Origin: Bacteroidota bacterium
GTDB lineage: Bacteria; Bacteroidota; Bacteroidia; Flavobacteriales; Weeksellaceae
Reading direction: 5' to 3'
Assembly (NCBI GenBank): GCA_023399595.1
Contig: JAEWOR010000026.1
Span: 1-64,000 of the forward strand
Length of the DNA: 64,000 bases
Made by a program: the position numbers and the translations under genes. Below are positions 1-7,170 of this stretch, in pieces; positions within the stretch are counted from its first letter, which is position 1, and the number at the start of each line of letters is the position of its first letter. Under the pieces are notes generated by a model that made no database searches, was not told the DNA's origin, and saw nothing but the letters and a program-made list of their open reading frames with translations.

Positions 1-31
1 AAGTTGCCGCGGTAAAATATAAAATTAAAAT

Positions 32-586
32 TTAATCTTTATTTCGACAATTTTCGGGGATTTTAAACATTAAAATTAATGCCCAAATTTGTAAAACCCC
101 TTGAACAGCATTAGCAATAACTAGAATAGGGTCATTAAGGATATTCATAAGGACTATGGGCATGGCTAAAGTCCCTACAATTACAAATACGAGTAAAATA
201 AAGCGTAACCAATCTACACCGCGTTTCATTAAATATCCCATTGAAAAAATAACGCATATTGCTATAAAAGGAAAGACATTGAAGAGAGGATTTGATAACT
301 GATCAAATTTCCAAATAAAAATCCCTATTCCTATAGCACCCGATAAATAAACAAGATTTCCAGCTTTTGTATGATTGGGATGAATGTGTATTTCTTCGGC
401 TTTTTTCTTGTCATCAATCAAATTTTGAATCTGTTGCCCTTCTTGTAAGCTAAAAGGTCGTCCTCTATTTTTTAAAATGTTAAATGCATATTCTATCGAT
501 TTAGAAACATAACGATCATTTGGACAAATGTAAAGTTCTAACTCTTTATCATTTTTTTGTTCTAATATTTTTCTATCAACATACAT
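32..586 (-). CDS. Hypothetical four-helix membrane protein
   Basis: I do not recognise a named family. The 184-residue protein has a soluble, charged N-terminal part of about 75 residues followed by four hydrophobic segments (about 76-92, 100-118, 124-146 and 152-174), so it is an inner-membrane protein. There is no signal peptide and no catalytic motif I can point to. The ATG start is the first in frame; no clear TAnnTTTG element lies just upstream. It faces the HAD gene in tandem, 159 bp away, and is probably its own transcription unit. Confidence 0.6.
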   Translation of the reverse strand: MYVDRKILEQKNDKELELYICPNDRYVSKSIEYAFNILKNRGRPFSLQEGQQIQNLIDDKKKAEEIHIHPNHTKAGNLVYLSGAIGIGIFIWKFDQLSNPLFNVFPFIAICVIFSMGYLMKRGVDWLRFILLVFVIVGTLAMPIVLMNILNDPILVIANAVQGVLQIWALILMFKIPENCRNKD

Positions 587-745
587 GGCTTTTGAATTTG
601 GTTAGTTCTAATATACGAAAAATATATTGAATTCAATGCCTGTATAATGATGAAATGATAAAGAATGCATAATTTATTTCAGGTTTATTTGTGAAATAAG
701 TCTGAAAATTTGAAAAATGCTGAAAAAATTTTTTTTAAAACTATT

Positions 746-1408
746 TTAAAAGAAGAATTTAGAAATTTTTTCTAATTCCAGCTCCAAGTAGTTATCAACC
801 AATGTGTTGGCTAAAGAGTAATCTTGTTGGTGTGTGTGTTCACTTTTGTAGGCAGCGCAGAAAATACCAGCTCTGTGAGAAGCTAAAATTCCATTAGTAG
901 AATCCTCAATTACCATGCAGTTTTCAATAGGTTCATTGGCAATATCGGCTGCTTTTAAAAATATTTCGGGATTGGGTTTCGATTCTTTTAGTTCTGCACC
1001 ACTAATTTTTCCGATAAAATAGGGATCTAATTCAAACTTTTCAAAAACCATTTCAATAGTTATGCTACTTGCTGAAGAAGCCAAAACCAATTTAATATCA
1101 TTATCAAAATAATGTTGAATTAGTTTTTTTACTCCTGGAATTAAATCAAATTCTGCATCATTATAAAAATAATCTTTAAAATGTAATCTTTTAATAGCAG
1201 AAAGCTCTTCATGTGTTTTATCCAACCCGAATTCTTCAATAAGTGTGTTGCAAACCCTTTTTGTAGAAGCTCCCGTAAAAGTAGCGTACAATTCGTCAGA
1301 AACATTCATCTTAAACTCTTCAAACATTTTATAATAGGCTTTCTTGTGAAGAGGTTCAGTGTTTACAATAACACCATCCATATCGAATAAAACAGCTTTT
1401 AAAGGCAT
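746..1408 (-). CDS. HAD-superfamily phosphatase/phosphoglucomutase-like protein
   Basis: The protein (220 residues) shows the haloacid dehalogenase motifs: FDMDGV at residues 8-13 (nucleophile Asp9 and acid/base Asp11), a LASSAS motif II, Lys in the KESKPNP segment and the acidic IEDSTNG motif. Together with a helical cap after residue 15 this fits the beta-phosphoglucomutase/DhaK-like subfamily that acts on small phosphorylated sugars; the substrate cannot be read from sequence. A longer reading frame extends to 1495, but the ATG at 1408 is chosen because a TAnnTTTG promoter element lies 16 bp upstream of it and the HAD fold begins there. Confidence 0.85.
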   Translation of the reverse strand: MPLKAVLFDMDGVIVNTEPLHKKAYYKMFEEFKMNVSDELYATFTGASTKRVCNTLIEEFGLDKTHEELSAIKRLHFKDYFYNDAEFDLIPGVKKLIQHYFDNDIKLVLASSASSITIEMVFEKFELDPYFIGKISGAELKESKPNPEIFLKAADIANEPIENCMVIEDSTNGILASHRAGIFCAAYKSEHTHQQDYSLANTLVDNYLELELEKISKFFF

Positions 1409-1423
1409 TTTTTTAATTTTTTG

Positions 1424-1431
1424 CAAAGATA
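1424..1431 (-). promoter_or_regulatory. Promoter -7 element TATCTTTG for the HAD gene
   Basis: Exact match to the Bacteroidota TAnnTTTG element, 16 bp before the ATG at 1408. A TTG lies 19 bp further upstream (the expected -33 spacing) and falls inside the terminator of the preceding gene, so terminator and promoter overlap. Confidence 0.7.
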
Positions 1432-1444
1432 AGGAAAGAAAAAA

Positions 1445-1465
1445 CCTTTTCAAATTTTGAAAAGG
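1445..1465 (-). terminator. Rho-independent terminator of the hydrolase operon
   Basis: Inverted repeat CCTTTTCAAA/TTTGAAAAGG followed on the minus strand by a T run, 9 bp after the stop of the alpha/beta hydrolase. Confidence 0.7.
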
Positions 1466-1473
1466 CTTTATCG

Positions 1474-2826
1474 TTATTTTAAATTTAAAATCCACTCACT
1501 CATTATGTCTAAAACTTTCGGTGAGAATGTTTCTTCAATTTGTGAATATTCGTTGGGACTTCCGGTTTTTGCAGTTTGAAATAAATGGTTAGCACCTAAG
1601 ATTTCTTTAGTTTTGAAATTCTTGTTTTTTGCTTTTATTAAAGCTGTTTTTATAGCGTCAAGATTAGGCTTTGCTGCAACTTGTGTATCAAGATTTCCAT
1701 TAAGAGCCAATACTGGTATTTTAATTTTAGACCAATTTTCCGAAGGTTTGTATTGCATAAAATACAACATCCAAGGAATTGTGAGTTCTAAGTAAGCTTT
1801 CTTTTCTTGTTCTGAAATTCCTGATAGTTTTATAGTTAAGAAATTATCAAAATCAGATTTAATGTTTTTTCCATTATAAGTAGCCAGATAATCGAACATT
1901 AACTTTTTATTGCTCAAATCCTTTTTGATAATGTCTTCTGGAAGTTGCATTTGTTTTAAAATATCTTCATTTTGCTGATACATCAATTCATTTATTGGAA
2001 CTCCTGGACCCGCCAATGAAATGATAAATTTGACATTTGGATTTTTAACTGCAACCATTGGTGCAATCATTCCACCTTCGCTGTGACCAACAAGTCCAAT
2101 GTTTTTATAAGCTTTTTTTACTAAAAAATCTACAGCTGCACCAATATCCCCTGCATAATTCGCTGAAGTATCATTGATATTTCCTTCGCTGGAACTGCCA
2201 ACTCCACGGTCATCTAGTCTTAAAGTTCCAATTCCTTTTTTCGCAAAATCATCAGCAATAACAGCAAAAGGCTTATGTCCGAATAGTTCTTCATCTCTAT
2301 TTTGTTTTCCAGAACCAGTTATTAAAACAACGATAGGGAAGTTTTTTTTGTCTTTTGGGAGGATTAAAGTCCCTGCTAAAATATTTTTATCATTTGGGTT
2401 TACAAAACTTACTTCTTCCATAGGATAATCAAATGGAGGTTTTGGAGTTTGTGGACGGTTAAAAACAGAAGTGTTTTTAGTGTCAAATGGTGTTAATATA
2501 AGATCAAAACTCAATCCACTTTGCATAAACTTCCCATAGATTTTATTGTCTTTTAAAATTCCTAAATACGTAATGCCTAGGTTTTCTGCATTAATATTAA
2601 GTTGTTTACCAATAAAACTTGCTTTTTGTATTGGGATATCTTTTGCTCCTTGCATTGGGCTGTCCATAGTAGCTTTTAGATTGTCTGGACTTCCTGTTAG
2701 ATTGAAAATTAAGGTTAATTTTTGTCCAGAAAATTCAATTTCCCCTTTCCAGCTACCAATAATATTTTGGGCATTTATAAAAAACACCGTCAATAAAAAT
2801 GCTAATATTAAAAATTGTTGTTTCAT
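1474..2826 (-). CDS. Exported alpha/beta hydrolase with N-terminal beta domain
   Basis: A signal peptide (residues 1-19, ending in INAQ) precedes an N-terminal domain of about 110 residues seen in Bacteroidota exported hydrolases, then an alpha/beta-hydrolase domain. Visible catalytic elements are the nucleophile elbow GHSEGG, an Asp in LNGNLDTQ and a His in GANHLF, giving a complete Ser-Asp-His triad; an esterase or peptidase of the S9/S15 type acting in the periplasm is likely. It is the last gene of a three-gene operon with the YIP1-like and DUF2089 genes (11 bp and 4 bp gaps). Substrate unknown. Confidence 0.85.
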   Translation of the reverse strand: MKQQFLILAFLLTVFFINAQNIIGSWKGEIEFSGQKLTLIFNLTGSPDNLKATMDSPMQGAKDIPIQKASFIGKQLNINAENLGITYLGILKDNKIYGKFMQSGLSFDLILTPFDTKNTSVFNRPQTPKPPFDYPMEEVSFVNPNDKNILAGTLILPKDKKNFPIVVLITGSGKQNRDEELFGHKPFAVIADDFAKKGIGTLRLDDRGVGSSSEGNINDTSANYAGDIGAAVDFLVKKAYKNIGLVGHSEGGMIAPMVAVKNPNVKFIISLAGPGVPINELMYQQNEDILKQMQLPEDIIKKDLSNKKLMFDYLATYNGKNIKSDFDNFLTIKLSGISEQEKKAYLELTIPWMLYFMQYKPSENWSKIKIPVLALNGNLDTQVAAKPNLDAIKTALIKAKNKNFKTKEILGANHLFQTAKTGSPNEYSQIEETFSPKVLDIMSEWILNLK

Positions 2827-2836
2827 AATTCTGAAT

Positions 2837-3421
2837 TTATAAAAAAGAATGAATGATGAATTTGCTTAAAATCTCGCAAAGGATAAATACCCCAACAAAA
2901 GCCAAATAATGCCAAGCTTTTTTAGCATTAGTCGCTGTTTTGAATCCCATAAACAAAAGTGCAATCGCATAAGCAAGAATGGCAAGACTGATGCAAGAAA
3001 AAATAATAAGCATTGTCATTTCGTCGGATGAAAACTGAAGATCTTTAATGCTCATCATAGGCTCATTAATCTTAGCTTCGATGCTTTTCATACTTGGAAA
3101 ACTTGTAACAAACGGAATAATATAAATTGGAATTCTGTATAGGAAAGAAATGTTAAGAATATCAATCATTCTGGTTTTTGGATTGATAAATCGCCCCAAA
3201 ATAAATAAAAACACACAAGGCAAAATAATATTGACCAAATTAGCTGTAATGGCTTGCGCATAAGTAAGTAAATGATAGGTATGCGCATCAATTAATCCAT
3301 CAAATATTGTGTGATTGAATTGGGAAATAAATGAGCCAATAACGGCACTAATAATTCCAACAAGGAGAACGGGTTTTGCAGGAAGTTTTGCTAAAGGGTT
3401 GAAGAGTATAGTCCAATTCAT
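2837..3421 (-). CDS. YIP1-family integral membrane protein
   Basis: The 194-residue protein has five predicted membrane segments, with the arrangement (NPLAKL start, paired helices around residues 18-36, 60-75, 90-105, 135-155, 165-190) seen in bacterial YIP1-domain proteins. The family has no defined biochemical activity. Its ATG lies 4 bp after the DUF2089 gene and 11 bp before the exported hydrolase gene, so the three are co-transcribed; a shared envelope-related role is inference from that arrangement only. Confidence 0.7.
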   Translation of the reverse strand: MNWTILFNPLAKLPAKPVLLVGIISAVIGSFISQFNHTIFDGLIDAHTYHLLTYAQAITANLVNIILPCVFLFILGRFINPKTRMIDILNISFLYRIPIYIIPFVTSFPSMKSIEAKINEPMMSIKDLQFSSDEMTMLIIFSCISLAILAYAIALLFMGFKTATNAKKAWHYLAFVGVFILCEILSKFIIHSFL

Positions 3422-3425
3422 GGTT

Positions 3426-3698
3426 TTAAGATTTTAATGAATTTATTTTTTCGATAAGGTCGTCCAATTTGTTGCGCATTGTAGGGTAGGAGATATTGGC
3501 TTGTTTCGCCATTTCTTTAATGCTGCCGCTGCTCAAGAAAAATTCTAAGATGAAATTTTGCTCTTCTCTATTAAGTTTTAGATACAAAGGCAAATCAAAA
3601 TCGCCATTCACAGTGGTTGGACAATTATTACAAGTCATTTGAGAAACCCGTAATGCAGATTCGCAACTGGGACAAAAAATAGGAAGTTTCATTTCCAT
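3426..3698 (-). CDS. DUF2089-type zinc-ribbon/HTH regulator
   Basis: This 90-residue protein begins with a four-cysteine zinc ribbon (Cys9, Cys12, Cys23, Cys26) and ends with a helix-turn-helix (about 50-85, containing IKEMAKQANISYPTMRNKL). That is the DUF2089 layout, a small family of putative DNA-binding proteins. It is first in the operon with the YIP1 protein and the exported hydrolase, and so may regulate them (inference). Two ATGs are possible, at 3698 and 3692; a TAnnTTTG element ends 20 bp before the first. Confidence 0.8.
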   Translation of the reverse strand: MEMKLPIFCPSCESALRVSQMTCNNCPTTVNGDFDLPLYLKLNREEQNFILEFFLSSGSIKEMAKQANISYPTMRNKLDDLIEKINSLKS

Positions 3699-3717
3699 AG
3701 TTTGATTTTTACTTTAA

Positions 3718-3725
3718 CAAAGTTA
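3718..3725 (-). promoter_or_regulatory. Promoter -7 element TAACTTTG for the DUF2089 operon
   Basis: Matches TAnnTTTG 20 bp upstream of the operon's first ATG. No clear -33 TTG is visible in the very AT-rich upstream sequence. Confidence 0.6.
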
Positions 3726-3828
3726 AAAAATATTTTAATTAAATTAAATTAAATTTTATTTTTAATGATAAATTATGATTTTTGAATGAACTATTTATTA
3801 TCTTTAATAATTATTTTAAATTACGTTT

Positions 3829-4452
3829 GTGGAACTATTTGAAAGAGAATATCAACCTCATGTTAATTTGTTGCCTAAAGATGGAACAGTAAATTATTAC
3901 GGAAAAGTTTTTACAGAAAAAGAAGCTTTAAAATTTTACGAATATTTACTTCATGGAATTCCATGGAAACAAGACGAAGCCATGATTATGGGAAAACTAA
4001 TTCTTACCAAAAGAAAAGTGGCTTGGTTTGGTGATCAACCTTATGAATATACCTATTCTAAAAGAACAAAACTAGCTTTACCATGGACAAAAGAACTTTT
4101 GGAAATGAAAATAAAATGTGAAGAAGAAACGGGCGAAGTTTTTAATTCTTGTTTATTAAATCTTTATCATGATGGAAGTGAAGGAATGGCTTATCATAGT
4201 GACGGCGAGAAGGATTTGAAAAAGAATGGAGCTATTGCTTCCTTAAGTTTTGGTGCGGAAAGAAAATTTTTATTTAAACATATAGAGTCCAAAGAAAAGG
4301 TAGAAATTTTTTTAGAAAACGCAAGTTTATTGGTGATGAAAGACGAAACGCAAAGTTTTTGGCAACATCGTTTACCTCACACTAAAAAGGTAAATTCCCC
4401 AAGAATAAATTTAACCTTCAGAAGTATAGAGAATTTTGAGAATATTCATTGA
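3829..4452 (+). CDS. AlkB-family 2-oxoglutarate/Fe(II) dioxygenase
   Basis: AlkB proteins oxidatively demethylate 1-methyladenine/3-methylcytosine in DNA or RNA. The 207 residues contain the iron-binding HSD motif (in MAYHSDGEKD), a second iron His in WQHRLPH and the 2-oxoglutarate-binding Arg pair in RINLTFR, all in order and spacing. No ATG exists in frame until codon 53, so the GTG at 3829 is chosen; the N-terminal LFEREYQPHVNLLP segment is typical of the family start. The GTG overlaps a TACGTTTG promoter-like octamer, discussed as a finding; a one-mismatch element TATCTTTA at 3799-3806 would fit better. Confidence 0.88.
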   Translation: MELFEREYQPHVNLLPKDGTVNYYGKVFTEKEALKFYEYLLHGIPWKQDEAMIMGKLILTKRKVAWFGDQPYEYTYSKRTKLALPWTKELLEMKIKCEEETGEVFNSCLLNLYHDGSEGMAYHSDGEKDLKKNGAIASLSFGAERKFLFKHIESKEKVEIFLENASLLVMKDETQSFWQHRLPHTKKVNSPRINLTFRSIENFENIH

Positions 4453-4535
4453 GGATAAAGAATAAAGAAGGGAAATTAAACTTCGATCTACAAAAATTTA
4501 TAGAAATTTTAAGATTGAGGTTGACTTTTTATTAT

Positions 4536-4543
4536 TACATTTG
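4536..4543 (+). promoter_or_regulatory. Promoter -7 element TACATTTG for the BON lipoprotein operon
   Basis: TAnnTTTG match 39 bp before the ATG at 4582, with a TTG at 4515-4517, 18 bp upstream, as the -33 element. Confidence 0.7.
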
Positions 4544-4581
4544 ATAAAAATACATTTAATAACTAATTTAAAAAATCAACT

Positions 4582-5064
4582 ATGAAAAAAACTTTTGCAA
4601 TGGCTGCATTAGCTCTTATGGTGTCTTTAGGAGCAATTTCTTGTAAGAAAAAAATTTCTGATGCAGATCTTCAAACCCAAGCTACTACTGTAGTTACTTC
4701 TAATCCTGCTGCTTCTGTAGAAATTAAGGATGGTGTAGCTCATTTATCTGGAACTTTTGCTACTCAGCAAGAAAAAGATGCTATGATTGCTAACCTAAAG
4801 GCAATTAAAGGAATTAAAGATGTTCACGATATGACGCAGATGGCTCCTGTGGTTGCTCCTGTAGAAACTACTACAGCTGTAGATCCTGCAGTTCAGCAAA
4901 AACTTCAAGATGCTGTGAAGGATTTTCCCACAGTAAAAGTTGAAGTGGTAAACGGAGAGCTTACTCTTACAGGAAATGTATCTTCTACACAAGCTAGAAA
5001 AATTAAAGAATCTGTAGATGCTTTAAAAATCGGTAAATATAATAATAACTTAGTAGTAAAATAA
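4582..5064 (+). CDS. BON-domain lipoprotein
   Basis: A lipoprotein signal peptide with lipobox GAISC (Cys21) is followed by two BON domains, at about residues 25-85 and 105-160, each with the conserved hydrophobic-Gly pattern (VEIKDGVAHLSGTF and VEVVNGELTLTGNV). BON domains bind phospholipid surfaces and occur in OsmY-like stress proteins of the periplasm/outer membrane. The gene precedes the SH3/BON-like gene by 6 bp, so both are made together and likely act at the envelope. Confidence 0.85.
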   Translation: MKKTFAMAALALMVSLGAISCKKKISDADLQTQATTVVTSNPAASVEIKDGVAHLSGTFATQQEKDAMIANLKAIKGIKDVHDMTQMAPVVAPVETTTAVDPAVQQKLQDAVKDFPTVKVEVVNGELTLTGNVSSTQARKIKESVDALKIGKYNNNLVVK

Positions 5065-5070
5065 TTTAAG

Positions 5071-5490
5071 ATGAGCGCATTACAAGATAAATACGCAAGT
5101 GTAGTAGCGGCAGCTCAAGGTGCTGGGCTTTCTAATTTACAAGTGCAAGAGCAAGATGGTATTTTATACATTAGTGGAGATGCTACTAATACTGCTGCAA
5201 AAGATACAGTTTGGAATGCTTTAGGAGCTATAGATCCTGCTTATTCTGCTACAGATATCAATATTAATGTTCCTGTAACAGGTTTAGCAGCTGGAGCTAA
5301 TTTAACGGTTATTACAGAGCAGTCTAACCTTAACATCAGACAAGAGCCTTCTACAGAAGCTGCTGTTGTAGGAAAAGCTGCAAAAGGTGAAACTGTAACA
5401 CTAGTAGAGCAAACTTCTGACGAATGGTGGAAAGTAAAAACTGCCGATGGTGAAGAAGGTTATGCTTATGCAAGATACTTACAAGCCTAA
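5071..5490 (+). CDS. Bacterial SH3-domain protein with BON-like N-terminus
   Basis: The 139-residue protein has an N-terminal region (about 1-70) with BON-like periodicity (ILYISGDATNTAAKDTVWNALG) and a C-terminal bacterial SH3 domain (about 78-138: NLNIRQEPS, VGKAAKGETV, WWKVKTADGEEGYAYARYL). Such SH3b domains bind peptidoglycan. It lacks a signal peptide, which is odd for an SH3b protein and resembles LysM/BON proteins of the YgaU kind. It is the second gene after the BON lipoprotein. Confidence 0.8.
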   Translation: MSALQDKYASVVAAAQGAGLSNLQVQEQDGILYISGDATNTAAKDTVWNALGAIDPAYSATDININVPVTGLAAGANLTVITEQSNLNIRQEPSTEAAVVGKAAKGETVTLVEQTSDEWWKVKTADGEEGYAYARYLQA

Positions 5491-5512
5491 AAGTTTGTTT
5501 AAAAATATAAGT

Positions 5513-5549
5513 AAGAAGGGCGGCTGAACAAAGTTCAGCCGCCCTTCTT
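5513..5549. terminator. Bidirectional terminator, perfect 17-bp stem
   Basis: Perfect 17-bp inverted repeat (5513-5529 and 5533-5549) with a 3-base loop between convergent genes. It can end both the SH3 gene and cystathionine gamma-synthase transcripts. Confidence 0.8.
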
Positions 5550-5570
5550 ATTGAAGCTTTTCTTTGAAAA

Positions 5571-6713
5571 TTATTTCAAAGCTTGTTCTAAATCAGCAAT
5601 TAAATCTTCAATATCCTCAATTCCTGCGCTTAAACGCACTAAGTCATCTGTAATGCCCAATTCTGCACGTTTTTCAGCTGGGATAGAAGCGTGAGTCATC
5701 ATTGCAGGATGATTCGCTAAAGATTCTACACCTCCTAAAGATTCCGCTAATGTAAATACTTTTAGGTTTTCTAAAAACTTCACAGCATCTTCTTTTTTAC
5801 CAGATTTAAAGGTGAAAGAAACCATTCCTCCAAAATCTTTCATTTGTTTCTTGGCTAAATCATGTTGAGGATGAGAGTTTGAACCTGGATAAAAAACTTG
5901 AGCGATTGCTGGGTGATTTTCTAAAAATTTAGACACTTCAACACCGTTTTCACTGTGTCTTTGAACTCTTAAAGCTAGCGTTTTTATTCCTCTTAAAACC
6001 AAATAAGAATCATGAGGTCCTAAAATTCCACCACTTGCAAACTGTATAAAGTGCAATTGCTCACCTAATTCAGGGTTTTTTGCTATTAAAGCTCCTGCAA
6101 CAACATCGGAATGACCACCTAAATATTTGGTAGCAGAATGCATTACGATATCAGCTCCTAAATCTAATGGTCTTTGTAAATAAGGTGTTGCAAAAGTATT
6201 GTCTACAGCCACTAAGATATTTTTACCTTTCACTAAATCGGTCACCGCTTTTATATCCACCAATTTCATTAACGGATTGGTAGGCGTTTCTAACCAGATA
6301 AGTTTCGTTTTATCAGTAATTACTTCTGCTATTTTTGAAACATCATCAAAATTAACGAACGTAAACTTAATTTGATATTGAGCGAAAAGTCTTGTGAACA
6401 TTCTATAAGTTCCTCCGTACAAATCGTCAACAGCAATTACTTCATCACCTGGACTTAATAATTTCAAAACGCAATCTATTGCTGCTAAACCAGAACCAAA
6501 AGCCAAACCTCTAGCTCCGTTTTCAATGCTTGCTAAAGAGTCTTCTAAAGCCTGTCTTGTTGGATTTGCTCCTCTAGAATATTCGTAACCCGCTTTTAGT
6601 TGCCCTGGAGATGTTTGCGCAAATGTAGAGGTTAAAAAAACAGGTACGTTTACAGATCCTGTATGTGGTTCATGTTCCTGACCACCATGTATTACTTTTG
6701 TATTGAATTTCAT
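5571..6713 (-). CDS. metB: Cystathionine gamma-synthase (trans-sulfuration PLP enzyme)
   Basis: A 380-residue Cys/Met-metabolism PLP enzyme. The pyridoxal-phosphate Lys is Lys196 in MHSATKYLGGHSD, with the cofactor-phosphate binding YEYSRGANPTR (44-53) and the active-site DDLYGGTYR (96-104). Length and all motifs fit cystathionine gamma-synthase, which joins an O-acylhomoserine with cysteine on the way to methionine; the closely related gamma-lyase or O-acetylhomoserine sulfhydrylase activities cannot be excluded by sequence. It stands alone; no SAM riboswitch is visible upstream, only a weak GCAATAA/TTATTGC hairpin at 6743-6761. Confidence 0.85.
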   Translation of the reverse strand: MKFNTKVIHGGQEHEPHTGSVNVPVFLTSTFAQTSPGQLKAGYEYSRGANPTRQALEDSLASIENGARGLAFGSGLAAIDCVLKLLSPGDEVIAVDDLYGGTYRMFTRLFAQYQIKFTFVNFDDVSKIAEVITDKTKLIWLETPTNPLMKLVDIKAVTDLVKGKNILVAVDNTFATPYLQRPLDLGADIVMHSATKYLGGHSDVVAGALIAKNPELGEQLHFIQFASGGILGPHDSYLVLRGIKTLALRVQRHSENGVEVSKFLENHPAIAQVFYPGSNSHPQHDLAKKQMKDFGGMVSFTFKSGKKEDAVKFLENLKVFTLAESLGGVESLANHPAMMTHASIPAEKRAELGITDDLVRLSAGIEDIEDLIADLEQALK

Positions 6714-6834
6714 TGTTTGTTGATTTAGGTTTTAAGCTTTACGCAATAAGCTTTTTATTGCACTAAACTTAATTTCAATTAATATTAAAAACAAGTAGAT
6801 GCATCAAGCTAATAGCTTACTGCATACCGCTCAT

Positions 6835-7161
6835 TTACATTTTAATAGCTGATTTCACTGCAAATTCTTCAGCCATTTCGTGCATCCATTCTGTTACGTC
6901 TTCTTCACCAGTGGCGCGAAGATAAGTGTCTCCAAGAGAAATTAAAATTTGATGAAAGAAACGTTTCATTTGATCTACAGGCATGTCTTTAGTCCAAAGA
7001 TCAATTCTTAAGGCTTCCATCTTTTTATCGTCCCACACGGAAATCATGGTGGCTTTTGTTTCCTGTTGTGTTACTCCACCGTCTTCTGCATTCCAAGTCA
7101 TTTTTTCGGGAACGTGGTTTTCATCCAATTCTACTTCTACGGTAATTTGGGTTTTTCTCAT
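6835..7161 (-). CDS. gldC: Gliding motility protein GldC
   Basis: The 108-residue protein matches GldC by its start MRKTQITVEVELDENHVP and its acidic, conserved TEWMHEMAEEFA end. GldC is a small soluble protein that supports GldB in Flavobacterium gliding. The ATG at 7161 is chosen; the frame opens at a TTG at 7170 but family proteins begin at MRKTQ. It lies 9 bp after the ABC-permease/thioredoxin gene and ends the cluster started by gldB. Confidence 0.88.
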   Translation of the reverse strand: MRKTQITVEVELDENHVPEKMTWNAEDGGVTQQETKATMISVWDDKKMEALRIDLWTKDMPVDQMKRFFHQILISLGDTYLRATGEEDVTEWMHEMAEEFAVKSAIKM

Positions 7162-7170
7162 TTTATTCAA

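Noticed and set aside
2546..2842. Plus-strand frame of 98 codons antisense to the alpha/beta hydrolase
   Set aside because: No start context, no promoter, composition of an antisense shadow.
6714..6834. SAM riboswitch upstream of cystathionine gamma-synthase
   Set aside because: Only one weak AT-rich hairpin is visible; none of the conserved SAM-I/SAM-II features could be placed.
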